A stretch of DNA of 64,000 nucleotides, taken from Amoebophrya sp. A120. Lineage: Eukaryota > Sar > Dinophyceae > Syndiniales > Amoebophryaceae. The stretch spans positions 4,260,918 to 4,324,917 of the forward strand of contig CAJINV010000005.1 of assembly GCA_905178155.1 (NCBI GenBank). The letters are read 5' to 3'. Position 1 is the stretch's first letter. Every line of letters begins with the position of its first letter. The notes beneath the pieces are model-generated. The model was not told the origin of the DNA. It made no database searches and saw nothing but the letters and a program-made list of their open reading frames with translations. The translations under genes and the position numbers were made by a program. Positions 10,610 to 24,300 of this stretch are shown here, in pieces.

Positions 10610-11803
10610 TGCAGCAGCAGAACGACAGGAGTTTGTTCGACCTAGCACGACAGATTGATGCCTCAAACCGCTATTGATGCCTGATGGCGATGGGTACGAA
10701 AACGAACGTGCGTGACTGTGTAAGCAGTAGTGATGGACAAAAACTGAAATACATATCAATTTTTGTTTTTCAGCACGAAGTGGACGAGGGAGAGGATATT
10801 AACGCCGCGAAAACACTTTTTCCATCTTAGTTACAAAGCCGGTGTGAAGGTAAGAATTCGACAATCTTTTACAGTGGGAACGCAGGCAAACCTGCGCACG
10901 TGTTCCCAGAGAAAAGGAGCAACGGAATCAGATCTACTCTTGAAATAACATTTCTTCACTTTTCTGGGCCGTGATCCGGCTCCTCAAGGTCAAGACTCCA
11001 AATGCAAATCATTCATGGCGACAAATAAAGAAAACCCGCCGAATAACAAAGTACCAGTCGGAAGATATGAATATGATGTCACATAATATTTATTCCTGGG
11101 TAGACCACTCGTGCCAAGCCTTAGCTGAGCGTTCCAATTTCTGAGCAGAATTGCGTAAATTTGCAGAAAGAGCTGATACCGGTAGTACCGCCGTCTCCGC
11201 TTCAACTATTCACAAGAAGTAGCAGGCAGCCCCTTCAACCTTTCTTCCCTCTTCACCGCCCTCTTCACCGCAGCGCCGAAAATTCGCCCAGGCATTCTCG
11301 TGTGGCAAGCGATACGTAGCCGTACAGGGTTGATCATCATCTTGAAAAGTATCTCCCCTTCAGACAAACATACGCTTGCGCTGTATACATTTCGCAAAAA
11401 TGCAGCTCTCTATACATCACTGTTCTCGCATTGCGAGCATCATTTTTGGTGAGGAATTGGAATTTCTACGCCAATACAGTCTTCCATGTCAGTCACGCGA
11501 GGAACAATACATATGTATCATACGCACCATTGCATGTCGTGCACCGTGTGTGTCTGTTGCCTCGCGGTTCATTCTGCCATACAAAAACGAACATTGAAAA
11601 AATGACAAGCGCTGTAAGTACTCTTCGGGAGTTAACACATTCCTCTTTTGCACTGGATATTGAAATCTGAGCGAGTTTCATCGAGGACATGAAGACAAAA
11701 TGCGCAGCGCCCAAAAGGTTTTTATGCAAGCGAAAACTCATCTCCTGCTCTGCTGCACGATCAGCATCAGCCTCGTCATGATGATACAAACATATCAGAA
11801 ACC

Positions 11804-12277
11804 TCAAAAGAACCGATCTTTTGTGTCATGCACAGCACCCTGATTCATCTGAGCACATATGACATTTCCTATCCCGCATGACCACGTTTCATTTCTCGTA
11901 CGTACACATTCGAAAAATACATGAAATTTCTCGCGCTCCTGGATGCTCTTCTTGGTGCAGACGGCTGGATCAACAAAATATTCAACGCTTGCGTAGTTTC
12001 GGGTAGCCAGCAGGAAACTTGTGGGCTCGACGATCAGGAGCATGACGGCTAGAACCAACAATTGCAAGGTCCTCGCGAATGTCCTTTCTTCCTCTTCCAC
12101 AGGTCGGAGCACTACAATAACCCTACTTACACCTCTTCTCAGATAGGATTTTAAAGAAACACGGATGTAGAAGAACCTGCACCTTCTGCACGAACTCGCT
12201 TGCGACATGAAACACAGTCTTGCAGCACAGGACCACTTGATATTCGGTAAAAACCAGAAAATCACGATAGCAATCAC
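11804..12277 (-). CDS. possible hypothetical membrane or secreted protein exon
   Basis: Open frame of up to 157 codons. It has one hydrophobic segment (LQLLVLAVMLLIVEPTSFLL) followed by a Cys-containing hydrophilic tail (FECVRTRNETWSC). No family is recognised and the start is unclear. Listed because it is the longest minus-strand frame in this gap. Confidence 0.22.
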   Translation of the reverse strand: MIAIVIFWFLPNIKWSCAARLCFMSQASSCRRCRFFYIRVSLKSYLRRGVSRVIVVLRPVEEEERTFARTLQLLVLAVMLLIVEPTSFLLATRNYASVEYFVDPAVCTKKSIQEREKFHVFFECVRTRNETWSCGIGNVICAQMNQGAVHDTKDRFF

Positions 12278-13318
12278 TTTTTTACACGATGTTGACCAGA
12301 AAAACGATCAGAATTATGCATCATCTACGAAGCTTTAAAAACTCCGCCAGACACAAACAGCTGCTTCTCCTGGTCGGAGTACTCAGAATAAGTTACAGTC
12401 AAACAATTGTGCGATGTGTGTACAACTCTACTTCAGCAGCGTTCGAGCAACCATAGCGATTTTTTCCAGGAGAATTAAATCCAGTAAATGCTTTTTGCTG
12501 GAGCGAAAAATTTTCACTAGAATCGGGGTTGGGACAAACAACAACTACCGAAAACAACTCCCTGTCGCCGAATTTTGAGAATCTGAATCAGGACGATATT
12601 TCATTCATGATCAATAAAAACGACAGACGACTATCATGTGATCGAGTATGGCAGTTTGTTTGTTTGTTCTTCTCCAGGGAAAAAAGAAAACTGCAGAGCC
12701 AGATCCGACCGAAAGCAAAACTTTCTGCTGCATGTTGGGCGTCCTAGTAGCCCTTGACTTTCTCTGCTCCCATAGCAAGGCGAATATCTCGAATCTCAAT
12801 TATTCCGAAGCCGAACACATAAAGCCAAAAAACAAGAAGTCAATAAGTATGTTGCCCTCTTCGTACTGATCCGAACCTTCTGATGCAGATTGTGGAAGCA
12901 GGCAATCGATCTACAATGCACTGCCTTCTGCTTCTAAACACGAGCGAAAACTTGCACCTTCTGTCATGCAAAGCCAATCAATCAATGCAGTGCTGCTCCT
13001 CTGATGAAGCTCCAATATCGCAGGGCGCAATATCCTATCGCTATTATCGTCGAACTATATCATTGTCGTCATAAAACTTAGTTGTGTCTTCATCACTGAG
13101 GAACAAATCTTTTCAGTCTTCCGAGACGGGACCTCGTGGGGCAACGATGCCTAGACTCGCCAGCGTGAGAAGAAGATGTTTTCGGGTCCCCCAGGAAAGC
13201 AAGAGGAGCAACACATCCTACACAGGAGCTCGCGGACAAGCCATTTGATGCCGCAAGTGTGCCACAGAGCAGTACTCCCCCTCCATCTCCAATATAGTAC
13301 CTTTCCAAGTCAACGCTT

Positions 13319-16300
13319 TCACGTGCTTACCTTCCGCCTCTTTGTGGATTTGGCGACATCGGTGCCCATAGGACAAGAAGATTCGGAAGTCTTCACAACG
13401 TCGAGTTGTGGCAAAGGCGCAGTCATTTCTCGAAGCCTTTCCCGCGAAAAAGATCCGGATGCCTGCGTCGCGGCGGAAACTGTGCGCCCGTCGACGGTGG
13501 TGTGTGAGGGCTTTTGTGCGAAAAACGGCGCGAGCTTCGCATAAACTTCTTCGTGGTAGTCATTGATGTACTGCACCTCCTCGTGTGTCAACAAGGAGAC
13601 ATCAATCAGCCTGCGGTCTAGCGGAATGAACGTGAGATTCTCTAGGCAGCAAAATCGCTCGCCGCCCGCAGCAGGAGCCGGAGGGGCTCTTTGCCGGGCC
13701 GGTTTTGTTCCCTCTACTTCCGCGGATGGTGGTCCTGCAGCTGCCACTGAACGCACGTAAACCAAATTTTCGATGCGAATCCCGTACTTCCCGGGAAGGT
13801 AGTACCCAGGCTCGTTGGACAGGACCATGTTTGGCTGCAGGCCGGTCTCCAAATACTGGGGCGCAGTCTTGACTATAGTAGTTCGGAGCATGGGGATCCC
13901 GTGCGGACCCTCGTGCACGTTCAAAAAAGACCCGACGCCGTGGCCCGTGCCGTGTTGGTAGTTCAGCCCATGCTTCCACAGCGGCAGTCGCGCCAGAATG
14001 TCCAGCGCGGCTCCCGGAGTGTTCTCCGGGAACGCCGCGGTGGCGATGCTGATGTGTCCCTTGAGCACCAGCGTGTAATGCAGTCGCAGTTCGCCGAGAG
14101 ACTGCCCCCTCTCTCCCCCGTCGCCCGCAGCAATTATATCGCCATCTGCTCGCCGCTGGACCAGCACAGTGCGCGTCACGTCCGTCGTGCCATCGGAGTA
14201 CTGCGCTCCCGAATCCACAAGGTAGAGTGTATCTGATTGCAGAGGCACGCTTCCCTTTGGGTTGTAGTGCACGATGGCGCCGTTCGGCCCGCTTCCGGAA
14301 ATGGTGGGAAAACTGAGCCCCCGAAACGCCCCCGGGCTCTCCTGCTTCCGGAACTCCTCTAGCGTCGCCGCCGCCGAAACTTCCGTCACAGGAAATAACC
14401 CCCCCTCTTGCGGGCAGCTCGTCTTGGCGGCCTCTGCCGGCTGCCCGCTCGGACCAGTGGTCGGAGTTGGCGAGACGAACTGATCCTCAAGCCACATCAG
14501 AAACTTCGTCTTCGCAACACCATCGCGGATATGGCAGGCTTGCATTCCGGCTAGCCCCTATCCAAGCAAAAAAGTACTGTAGGGTTCCCACTCTATTAAA
14601 TTCTGCGGCTGCTTCTCGTACCTAACCGCTTGCTTTTTATGTTTTGCTGTTCTTGCTTTTCCTACTCAATCTGCCTTGTAGAACTGGGAAGCAGCTGCTC
14701 AGCTTCCATCAGTACATATCAACCTCTTTATTTCGCAGATGACAGTTACGCCGTCGAGCAGGCGCGGTGGAATAGTTATACAACGAACTTAAACGAGCTC
14801 TGCGGTGCGCATGCGGCATGGCACATTATAACAGTACCTTGACGGCGCACCGTTGTACGCAACACCCAAAAAATCCACTACTCCATACAAACACTTCGAA
14901 GTCCTGCAAACGAGAAATCGGTGACCATCTTCTCGAGAACCACCCAAGCACAGTGCATTTCACCGCGATAGCTCTTATCAAAAGTAAAAATCCCCCCTCC
15001 CCATATCACAACGAAGTTTCTGATGCTGGATTTGCGTATACAAATCAGATTTGTCTTGCTGGAGAGGACGGCAGGCCTATACTAGGCCCGAACTGGGAAG
15101 CTTTGAGCTAGGCGCTGAGCATGGCAGACGTGTAGTCTGTAGGGCCAACAGCATCACAAACCGCCAACAGAGTGCGGCAGAGCCTGTGCGGTTGCGTTCT
15201 TGCAAGACAGAGACGATTTGAGGTGACAAATCAGCATGACAAATTTTCTGGGACGTGCCTTTTCGATATGGGGAGGGGGGATTTTTCCTTACGATAGCTC
15301 TACGTCATTCTTCTTCGCCTTCCAGAGTGGAATTGGTGACACTGCGTCCGCACTGTAAAAAACGTAGTCCCGAAGGGCGGCGGGACAGGTCCCCTCGTCC
15401 GCAACGATTCGCCACCTCGGGCCCGCCGTATCAACTGTAAAAGTGTCTGGGTCTGGAAGATTCTGACACTTGTCATGCACGCTTTGCATGAGCCATGATG
15501 TCTGTGATGCATCCCCTAGCAATACAGATTTTTTGAGGGGGGCTTCTTGATGCGTATTCCGCATGACACATGCCTTCTCAGCGTAGCAAAAATTGCCTTT
15601 CCTTTGGTACTCATGCAATACAAATTTTTTTGGAATCCAAATGCAGCATCACACGTTGCATTCTTCCAGACGAGCCAGACATTTTTATATTTGATACGCC
15701 GCGATCGCACGCAAGTCCGCTGCCAAGTTCTCGTATGGTTTCAGCTGAATTGCGTCCAGGGACCTCTGCTCAAGGTCCCGCTCGCGTCGGTCTTCTTCCC
15801 CGGCGACACCTGCCAGCTCCGGGGCCTCGTGCGGATGGGTCGTCTTCAGCAGCTCCAAGTGCTTCCGATCGCAGTACAGAATGGGTTTGCGGTTCAGTTC
15901 CTCGCGGAGGACGAGCAGAAATGCGAAAAACACCGGGTTGTAAGGAATGTCGGTGCCCCGTAGATTCAGGAGCCAGGCAATCTCATCCAAGGCACACACG
16001 AGAATGCCATCCGCCTGCGCATCTCTGAAGAGCGCACTGCCGCGCAACTTCAGCAACTTGTCTTCCCGTGCCTCCCCGGCAAAGCGTACCGAATGGTCCA
16101 GAATCGGCTGGGCCGGCCGTGGCGGCACGCCGCCGTCGTCGGCAGCCAGCATCATGCGGACCTTGTCTACAAGATTCCCGGCGATCCCGTCTTCGTCCCC
16201 TAGCGCTGGTGAGCTTGAAGGTTCATCTGGGATCCTTGCCCCATGCTCCACTGTGGCTGCGTCTCCGCCGCGCAGCGCGGCGCTTGTGTCCGCGAGAAGC

Positions 16301-17525
16301 TGTCTCACGAAGCTGCGCGGACTCCGCAGAGATGGGGACGCAGGAGCTGCGCACTATCCTACAGAAAACGAAAAATAGTGCCCATACACAAAACAAACTT
16401 GCGCTGCGGGTTTTAGTATCAACAGCATGACATTAAACTTTCTCGCCAGTTCCCTCTCTAATCGTAATCGTTAAAAAAACCGCATGGCGATGACAAACTG
16501 CATCCTGCATCACAAAAAACTGCCTCTATAATGGTCTCCGCATTGTTAAGATCGCGGAGTTTTATATGATCATTTAAGTAAGTATCAGTATGCCAATTTA
16601 GCAACATCAAATTAGAAGCACATCTTTTTTTCTGGTATAATGGCTGTACCTTTCTGTAGGGTAAGCACGACTGCTTGCCACCGAAAGAGCGGGATGCGGG
16701 ACCCTCTTTCCGGTGCTCGAGTCCTCCTGTAGCCTCGACGATGCTGAGCGCTCCCCGCCCCAAGTCCGCTTCCCACTTCCCCGCGTTTCTCACGCTGACC
16801 AGCCAGGGATCCATGCCCAGGCGCAAACCGCCCGCGCAGCTCTTCTGCTGCAACAGCCACTCCTTGGTCGTCAACACGGAGCTGTCCTATCCTGTGTAAA
16901 AACGTACCCACACCATAGTTGTCATGCAAATCTGCATGCTTAAAATGTTTCTCATGCAGAGCCCCATGAGAAGCATTTTCTAATGGTGTTTTGAAATTTG
17001 TCATGCTCCAATCAGCATGAGAGATTAGATCTGTAATGCTGCTGAACTAGCTCAAACAGCACTACAATACGCGTCCAAATTTGTCATGCGAAACAGCCAA
17101 AGCTTGTGGATTCGTCTAGCCGATTCCCCATCTTGACTATGGGGTGGGTACGTTTTTACATAGGATATGTCCCCCTGTCGCATCAGCGTCCACCCCGGGC
17201 CGAGTTGCGTCGACGCCTGCTGCCAGTAACGCCCGTCCGTCCAGAGCAAGGCTTCTTTCGCCGTTATCACCGCACACCCCGCGGAACCATCGAACCCACT
17301 GATGTAAGCCAGCCGCTCGTCACGGGCGCAGAGGTACTCGGAAAAGTGCGCGTCGTTGTGCGGAATGAGGTAGGCCGTCAGCTGCCGACGGTGCAGCAGC
17401 TCTCGGAATTTTTGGAGTCGTGTCTGCAACATTTGGTGCTTCCGGTTTGTCTGCTCTACTTTTCGGTCTTCGTCTCCCGTGATGTTGTTGTCCTGATCCT
17501 TCAGTGTACTATTTCCGCCACACAT
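13319..17525 (-). CDS. Xaa-Pro aminopeptidase (aminopeptidase P, M24B)
   Basis: Removes N-terminal residues preceding proline; a cytosolic-type metallopeptidase. Exon 1 (17525-17168) starts at ATG with an in-frame stop upstream and carries the creatinase-like N domain (AYLIPHNDAHFSEYLC, YISGFDGSAG). Exon 2 (~16882-16670) continues with TTKEWLLQQ. Exon 3 (~16325-15697) carries DEIAWLLNLRGTDIPYNPVF. Exon 4 (~15424-15297) has SPIPLWKAKKNDVEL. Exon 5 (~14555-13319) is the pita-bread catalytic domain. All metal ligands are visible: LVDSGAQYSDGTTDVTRT (two Asp), HGTGHGVGSFLNVHEGPHG (His), LSNEPGYY (Glu) and GIRIEN (Glu). The acidic linker in exon 3 is longer than usual. The terminal codons AGG AAG GTA AGC look like a splice donor, so another 3' exon is possible. 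Confidence 0.93.
14976..15296. mobile_element. introner, family B, in aminopeptidase P gene
   Basis: TIRs tatcaaaagtaaaaatcccc and its inverse (ggggatttttccttacgata). TSD GCTCT at 14971-14975 and 15297-15301. It sits at the end of exon 4; simple excision soon meets a stop, so it abuts or lies inside a larger intron running to about 14556. Confidence 0.85.
15429..15696. mobile_element. introner, family A, in aminopeptidase P gene
   Basis: TIRs tatcaactgtaaaagtgtct...agacatttttatatttgata. TSD CGCCG on both sides. Excision with one TSD joins RAIAA to GPRWRIVADEG in frame, with no GT-AG at the junction. Confidence 0.93.
16888..17167. mobile_element. introner, family F, in aminopeptidase P gene
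   Basis: TIRs tatcctgtgtaaaaacgtac and inverse. TSD TGTCC at 16883-16887 and 17168-17172. Excision joins LMRQGD to SSVLTTKEWL in frame. Confidence 0.92.
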
Positions 17526-18328
17526 GGTCAGGTACTGCCTGAAGCCACTGAAGAGCCCCTGCGCGCTTCGTTGCTCTCAAGACCCAACCAGCACCACACG
17601 AAAGTCGGTTCTTTCAAATCAAAATTATCGGACAGTGACATAGGATTCTTTTCACCTCCTTGGGTTTGCAAATGCCTAGGTGTAGGCCGTTTATTATATC
17701 GACACTTACAACATTAAGTAGTCCCACCGGAGGTGTAGACGTAGAGTGAGTGTGAAAACACCGAAATTAACATTACCACAGAAGTAAGCTAAGGATCGGA
17801 TTGGGAATCGATCCAAGTCTCTGGAAAAAGGAAAAGTGAGCACCTCCGTCCTGTGAAAAATCCATGCGGGAAAAGAGCAACACATATACTTATACAAACA
17901 CTTCTGAAAAGAAAAATTGAGGGGCTGGATACATCTGAAAATACTGCCATTGTTTGTGTTTTTTGTTAATGGAAGGGCGGGTTTCGGGTTGTTGAAACTC
18001 TTACTTTCTACTTGTCGCGACATTGTGTCCATTTTTTTTATCTTACTGTGACGGGGAATCTTGGTGCTCACGAACACATCAAACAGCCCCTGACAACAAC
18101 TTCGCCACTCTTCCGTCGATGGCAGCATTAGGCTCAGTCCATCACAGTGGACGGAGACATGGCGGTGGAGATCCAGTGTTTACTATTTTTATATGCATCT
18201 TTTTCTTTTTTTGTCCGATTAGAGACGGCACTCGCAGCAACCTTCAACTTTCCGTTCTAGAGGAGAATGCAAGGCGAGGATTTTTGACGGTCCTTCTACT
18301 ACGTGTAAGAACCAGAAGGGCTTCTACA
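17526..18328. other. intergenic between aminopeptidase P and ABC-D genes
   Basis: No supported exon, element or RNA gene. Short poly-T runs only. It must contain the 5' flank of the aminopeptidase gene and the 3' flank of the transporter gene. Confidence 0.5.
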
Positions 18329-21300
18329 CTAGATTATACGCACCCTGTGTCTCAGATCGTTTTCCACCCCAAGCCGCAGCTCTTTCTCATGAAAACGTCG
18401 CAGGTTCGCGGCAAGACGCTGCGAAATAGTGACGCAGCGAATGCGATGACTCGCATGGCCAGCGCTGTTGTACAGTTGCTCATACAGTTGGTCTTCGATT
18501 TCCACGGCTACGGCCGAGGTGCAGTCATCCAGCACAACGGTGGTCACCACGCTCGCCTTGTTGGCGGGCTCTTGCGGGTAGATCTGCCGCATGGCAACCT
18601 CGCGCAGGCGCGCCTTTTCTAGCTGGTAAAAAACGCGCGCGAAACACAGCCGCTGCTGCTCCCCGAGCGACAGGACATGCTCCCAAACCACGGGAGGGGC
18701 GCTGGAGTCAGCCCGCAGGTTCCCGCGGCCGGAAACGCTGCCCGTTGCGGTCCGCTTGGGAAACCGGTCCGCCAGGTAAAGAAGATCAACCTTTTTCAGT
18801 GCCGTTTCCGTATGCAGATGCGGTGAGCACGCGAGAAATCATTTTTACAATCGGGCACTGCATATTCATCAACCCGAAATGTGCACCATCCGGGGGAGGT
18901 CTTCTATTGCAGATGATGAGCAACGCTTCGTGGTGCAGCATGACAAGCGAAGTGAAAACAACCTCCAAATACCCTCGACGAAGACCCACAGCGGCCCTTC
19001 TTCTGAGGGCTGTGATGTTGACTGTTGTACTTGGACGCCAGGACCGCGTTAGAACCATTTCTCATGTACCTAACTTCGTCTTGCGTAACGTTTACGCTGA
19101 GTGCAACCCTACCGCTGAGCGTGATCAACGGTGGGCTACTTCCTGGTTTCGCGACTAACAGCTAAGCTCTTTATGTCTGACGATTTCCCGCATTGTGTGC
19201 CCATATTCCACGCAGAACTCGTACATGCGGTGCCGGGCGGTTGCGGACGAGACGGGCTCCATCTATGACATTGAAACCAACTTCCGCGCCAAAGAAAGAG
19301 CCAGAAATTGATGCATAGTAGAGGTATTGTACATGCATTTTTCATTTTCGATGTACAGAAATACAGTTCCGCGCCATGCCAGCCCTCTCAAGAAGTTTGT
19401 AAATGTTAAACTGATTTCGTGACATACAAATTCATCGAGTCTCCTCGAAAGCCGTGCAGTTTGCATGGCGCCTTCTGAGTATTTTTGCTACGTCGGAATT
19501 ACGACACACGGACAATCAATGAGTCTTGACGCAACTTTATTGCAAAAGGCAGCCTACAGGGCACTCCTCTTCCAAGGCTCTCTTTTTGTCGGGTGGCGAG
19601 AACAACGCCGCGTTTATTTCACTTCGCTACCTTCTCGGGGTAACTGACCTGTTCGGAGAGCGAGCCGGGAAAGACCATGTAGGTCATCTGCGGCACAAGG
19701 AGCATGTCCCCCGGGGGCTCAAACGCAAAGGCCGGCCAGAGTCCCGCCAGCACACGGAAGAGCGCTGTCTTGCCAGACCCGTTTGGCCCGGTGACCATGA
19801 GCCCCCCGTGGCACGCAAGCGTGATTCCCGACGCGAGCACGGTCTGCTGGTCCGGGGTGTCAAATGTAAAAATGTCTGGGTCTGGAAGAATCCGAACTTG
19901 TGATGCTGCACTTGGATTCCACAAAAGTCTGTATTGCGTGAGCAGCAAAGGGAACGTAATTTTTGCTAAGCGGGGAGGGCATTTGTCATGCATACCCGAC
20001 TGCGCCACATCAAAAACCTTTGCACCGTCGCCGCAAGCAGCTGCGGACGCAGGAGGGCACTTGTCATGCGGAATAGGCATCAAGAAGCCCTCAAAAATCT
20101 GTGACGCTAGGGCATGCATCACAGACATCATGGCTCACGCAAAACGTGCATGACAAGTCTCAAAACCTTCCAGACCCAGACACTTTTGCATTTGATACGG
20201 GGTGCACAGGGCCAAGTTTCGGAACTCCAGCACATCTTCACTCGCACTGTGGTTCTCGGGGTGGTTCTTGGTGGCCGTCTTTGCTGACGGCGACGAGGCC
20301 GCAGAAGTACTCAGCAGCCCAGGCCGCGCCTGATCTCTCGACGAGGACGTCCTCTTCGCAATGAATTCTGTGCCACGACGACACGGGTCGTGCAGCAGGT
20401 CCACCTCGGGCACCACCTGGTCGCCGTGTGCCACACGGTGAGAAAGCAGCGGCGGGGAGTAGACGCATGCAGTTGATGGCAGCTCTCCGCCCACCCCCAG
20501 GCCATCGAGGTGGTCAAACAAAGCGCACACGCGGCCGCCGGTGGTGGCGATCCGCACCACCGTTTCCTGCAGGTTCGAGAGACTAGAAATGGAATCCATA
20601 ATTTTCCGCAGGCAAACGTCGCTGTACGAATTCTCCGCGGCGGTCAGATTGCGCTGCAGCACGAACTGCAGCAGGTCGCAGGCCGAGAGCAGTCCGTGCG
20701 AGAACTCCTTGCTGTCCCGGGCCAGAAAGTGAAACCACATCTTCTGTTCCGCGTCCGCGAGATTCATTTTCGCTGTCACGTCGAGCAGGCACCGGAGCGA
20801 AGCGTTCGCAATATCTCTCTCCCGGGCATCGCCCTTGAAAAACGCGACAGACTCCGCGCACTGCTCGACTTTGTAGTGCACTGCGCGGAAGTATCCGCGT
20901 GCAAACTTCCCCATACACGACTGTGTCGATGATCTCGATTCGCATTTGCAAAGAATAAAAAAGAAGTGCAGGCGTAGCACTTTTCTATAATATCAAAGTG
21001 CATACAACATATAGTATACTTGGCACACAGGAGGACAGGAAGCCGTAATCTGCGCTGAAGTTCGAAAGACGACATGCAGAAATAATTAATACGTAGACGT
21101 ACACTGATAGCTGTGGCCGTGCCGGTTGTTCCAGGTGCAGCTCTTCGACTTCGACGGAGGTAAAAGGAAAATTGTGCACGCGGATAGAAAGTCGGCGAAG
21201 TATTTCTTCTCTAGGTCGACGAAGCCCTGCACGTGTCTCAAGAACGACCGGATCACGTGGGAGGCCAGCGCATTGTAGAGGAAAAGAACCCAGAACTGCA

Positions 21301-24300
21301 CCGCCTGCCGCGCAGATGACCCAGCCGCGGACGCGACCACGACTCCGGCGGTGGTTCGCGACGCAGTTATTTCCACATCTCGTCGTGCTGTGCGCGTCGC
21401 TATCAAAAATCGTGAAGAGAACCATGCCAAATTTACCAGCGGTGTGACCAGTGTGGAAAACAAGTTGGCGCAAACCTGACAGAATTCCTGTAGCTCCTCG
21501 CTGCCGCGCAAGTCCGCGTCCTCACGCACGGCGGCAGCATCGCCGGTGGGGGAAAAATAGGTCGCGCTCGTACTGCTGGAAGGGCCTTTGTTCTTTCGAA
21601 ACTGCGTGGTCCAAGACCCGAAGTTGTGTTCCAACAGATAGAACCGGTTTTGCGTCAAGTACTTGTGCAGGAAGATATTCGACAGTTTTTTGTGCATACT
21701 CCGTGCGAAGTTGCGCTGCACCCAGTCTGCTACCTCTTCCACCACTGCCATCGCGGTACCGTGCACGAGACCGGCCAGCGTCAGGCGCAAAATCTTTCCC
21801 GGCAGATGAGCGGCCTGAATGTTAGTCTCGGAACGCCAAAGAAAGCGGGTGATGCTGGGAGAGGAGTCTTGTGAAAGAGAGGACAGGAAACGGCCAGCAG
21901 CTCCCGGGGCTGCACTTCCTGTCGTCGTCGTCCTTCTCGCGACCTTGAGCAACAGGGTGGTGGTTTGGCGCTGCAAGCGCGCCCACAACTCCCAGCCGAA
22001 CGTCTTCGCGAGAATCAACACTGCGAGTTGAAGCATGTACTTTTCATTTCCGGCAACCCCGAGTCGCCAAAGCCGAAACGCGTCCCAGAACGGAGGCAAG
22101 GAAGCGCGCTCCGCACGAACGTTTGTTTCCCTGCTTGCCTCGTTTTCGCGCAGACGTTCATCATCTCCACTCAACTTCACGAAAGAACTCTCCACCGCCG
22201 GATCTGCTGCTGTTTGTTTCCGTTCCGATCCAGCCCGGACTACACTTGGCGCCGCGAGGACGGATGATCCCTGACCACTTCTTTCCCGAAAACCTGCGGT
22301 GGTTGTCGGACCCACTGTCTTCGCCGGACTACGGCTCGAGGACCCAAAGGCGCCTAACACGCCCACCCTGGCAGCTCCGTCATTGGTGGTCGTAACTTCG
22401 GCTCCCTGGTGGGCCCCGGTGACGTGGTCGTCGTCCGGTAGTTTGCCGGTACAACTACCGGTGCCAGATATCGACAGCAGGTCGCGGGAGCACGAGAGCC
22501 CGTCGGTGCTGCGCGCATCCTCCCAGTTGGTAGAGCTGTTCAAGTCCACGTCGAGCTGGACCCCCTGGTCGCTACCTAACAGGGAACTACCCGCCGCAAG
22601 ACCCACGCCGCTTTCCTCCGTGCTGCCGCGCTTACTGCTTGCCGCAGACGATGCGGTCGCGAACGAGTGTCGTTGCACGATAGCGTCGTTCGCTGCGGGA
22701 TCCTCAGCAGGTGATTCCGCAAGAGTGGAAGAGAGCCATTCCCGCCCCGGCCGGGGACCACCCTCCGGCGCGCCAGGTTGTTGTACTAGCTGTCGAGGCG
22801 GTGCCGCACCTTCGTCCCCCACGACGTCCTCCCGCTGCTCCCGTTTGGAACGCGGCTCTGCTTTTTCGTGCGTGGAGAGTTCCCGCAAGACGTAGCCGCA
22901 GCCCCCAGTCAAGTGCAGGGACAGATCGTGAAACCGTTTCAGTGCGGGCCGATGACAAATAGTCACATACACAATCGACAACCGCTGACACTCCTCATAC
23001 AGCAACTCTTCGAGTTCCACGGATACCGCGCTTGTGCATTCATCCAGGATCGCTATTTTTGGACGATGATACCACAGGCGCGCAATGGCGAGGCGCTGCG
23101 TCTTATGCATTCATGAAAAACAGCAAACCAGTCCATATTATCGTTCGTACGCAGAAAAGCCAACAACGAACTTTGGCAACATTCCATTTTGACAAATATC
23201 AATGTCCTCTCTGTAATCTGTTCTGTCGTGCCCCCCGTATGGTCACCTGGAAGAGGAGGACACCCGATGATCTAGTTTAGAAGTCGCTGTGGCAAGCGAC
23301 ATAGTAGAGGTACTAGACCACCCAGTACTAATAGGACAACTAACATAGTGCACAAATACCTTGACTAGTCGCGCATGATTTATTGCACAGCATACTTTTG
23401 GCCCAGCGACAGCTCCGCATCCCAATCCCGCACGGGCCGTGATCTGCCGCGGTTCCCAGCCGAGTCGGGAGGCTGGAGGAGATCGGTGAGCCCCACCTTC
23501 GTGAGACAATCCGACAACCTCTCGGCGTCAAAGGCAACCACCGCCGACCGGCTGGGGTAGCAGATCTGCTCGAAGAGCGTGCCCCGCACACAGTAGGGCT
23601 TCTGCGGGAGGTACATCATCTGCTCCTCGTGAACCAACTGCACCGAGCCCCGCTGCAGCTGCCACAGGCCCGCCATGGCACGAAAGATGCTGCTTTTCCC
23701 CGCGCCGTTGTGCCCCGTCAGCAGCACGGTTTTCTTCTCGATCTTCAAATTCAAGTCTTTGACAAGCAGAAACCCGCGCATGCTGCTCGGTCCGCCAGCA
23801 GGCGTTGCGATGTCCGCATTGCGGAAAGTGATACTCGCTGGTGCTGGCTGTGAAGGTACAAATTCGGTGCTGGCCCCCGTTTCACTACAGTCGTCGTCCA
23901 GTGTCGTGCGCGGTTTATTTTCCTCAATCGGCATTCCACCGGCACGGCTGGGGGTGGTGTCCAGCGAAACAGCCGCGGCGCGCTGCTTGTCCCGGGTGGC
24001 GCTGTTGTGATTGCGCAACGACTCGAGAAGGCCCGCCAGCCGCCCCGCAAGCGACTGAATGTGCCTGTGCATGGCATGGATGTTCAGCAGATTTCCCGTG
24101 GCAATCAGCCCTTCGCTGAGCAACAGCAACGTCTGGCGGTACTCTCCAAAAGTTCTCGCGTCCTGTCCGATGGAAGTCGCGACCGTGTTGGCCGTCTTGC
24201 TTGCAGCGCTCGACGTCGTGAAGAAGTAGTGGAGCAGAAAGGCCGCCAGAAGCGGGCGCAGTGAGTAGGTGTAGCAGAGCTTGAATATGAAGTGGAATTT

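Larger units (their letters stand above)
9935..13090. other. 3.1 kb region without a convincing gene
   Basis: No known family, introner or repeat was recognised on either strand. Two weak minus-strand candidates are listed separately. The stretch is AT-richer than the genes and is the longest gap in the window. Confidence 0.5.

Noticed and set aside
19704-20364. Recurring peptides such as CKNVWVWK or PDPDIFAFD in many frames
   Set aside because: These are translations of the family A introner ends, not exons.
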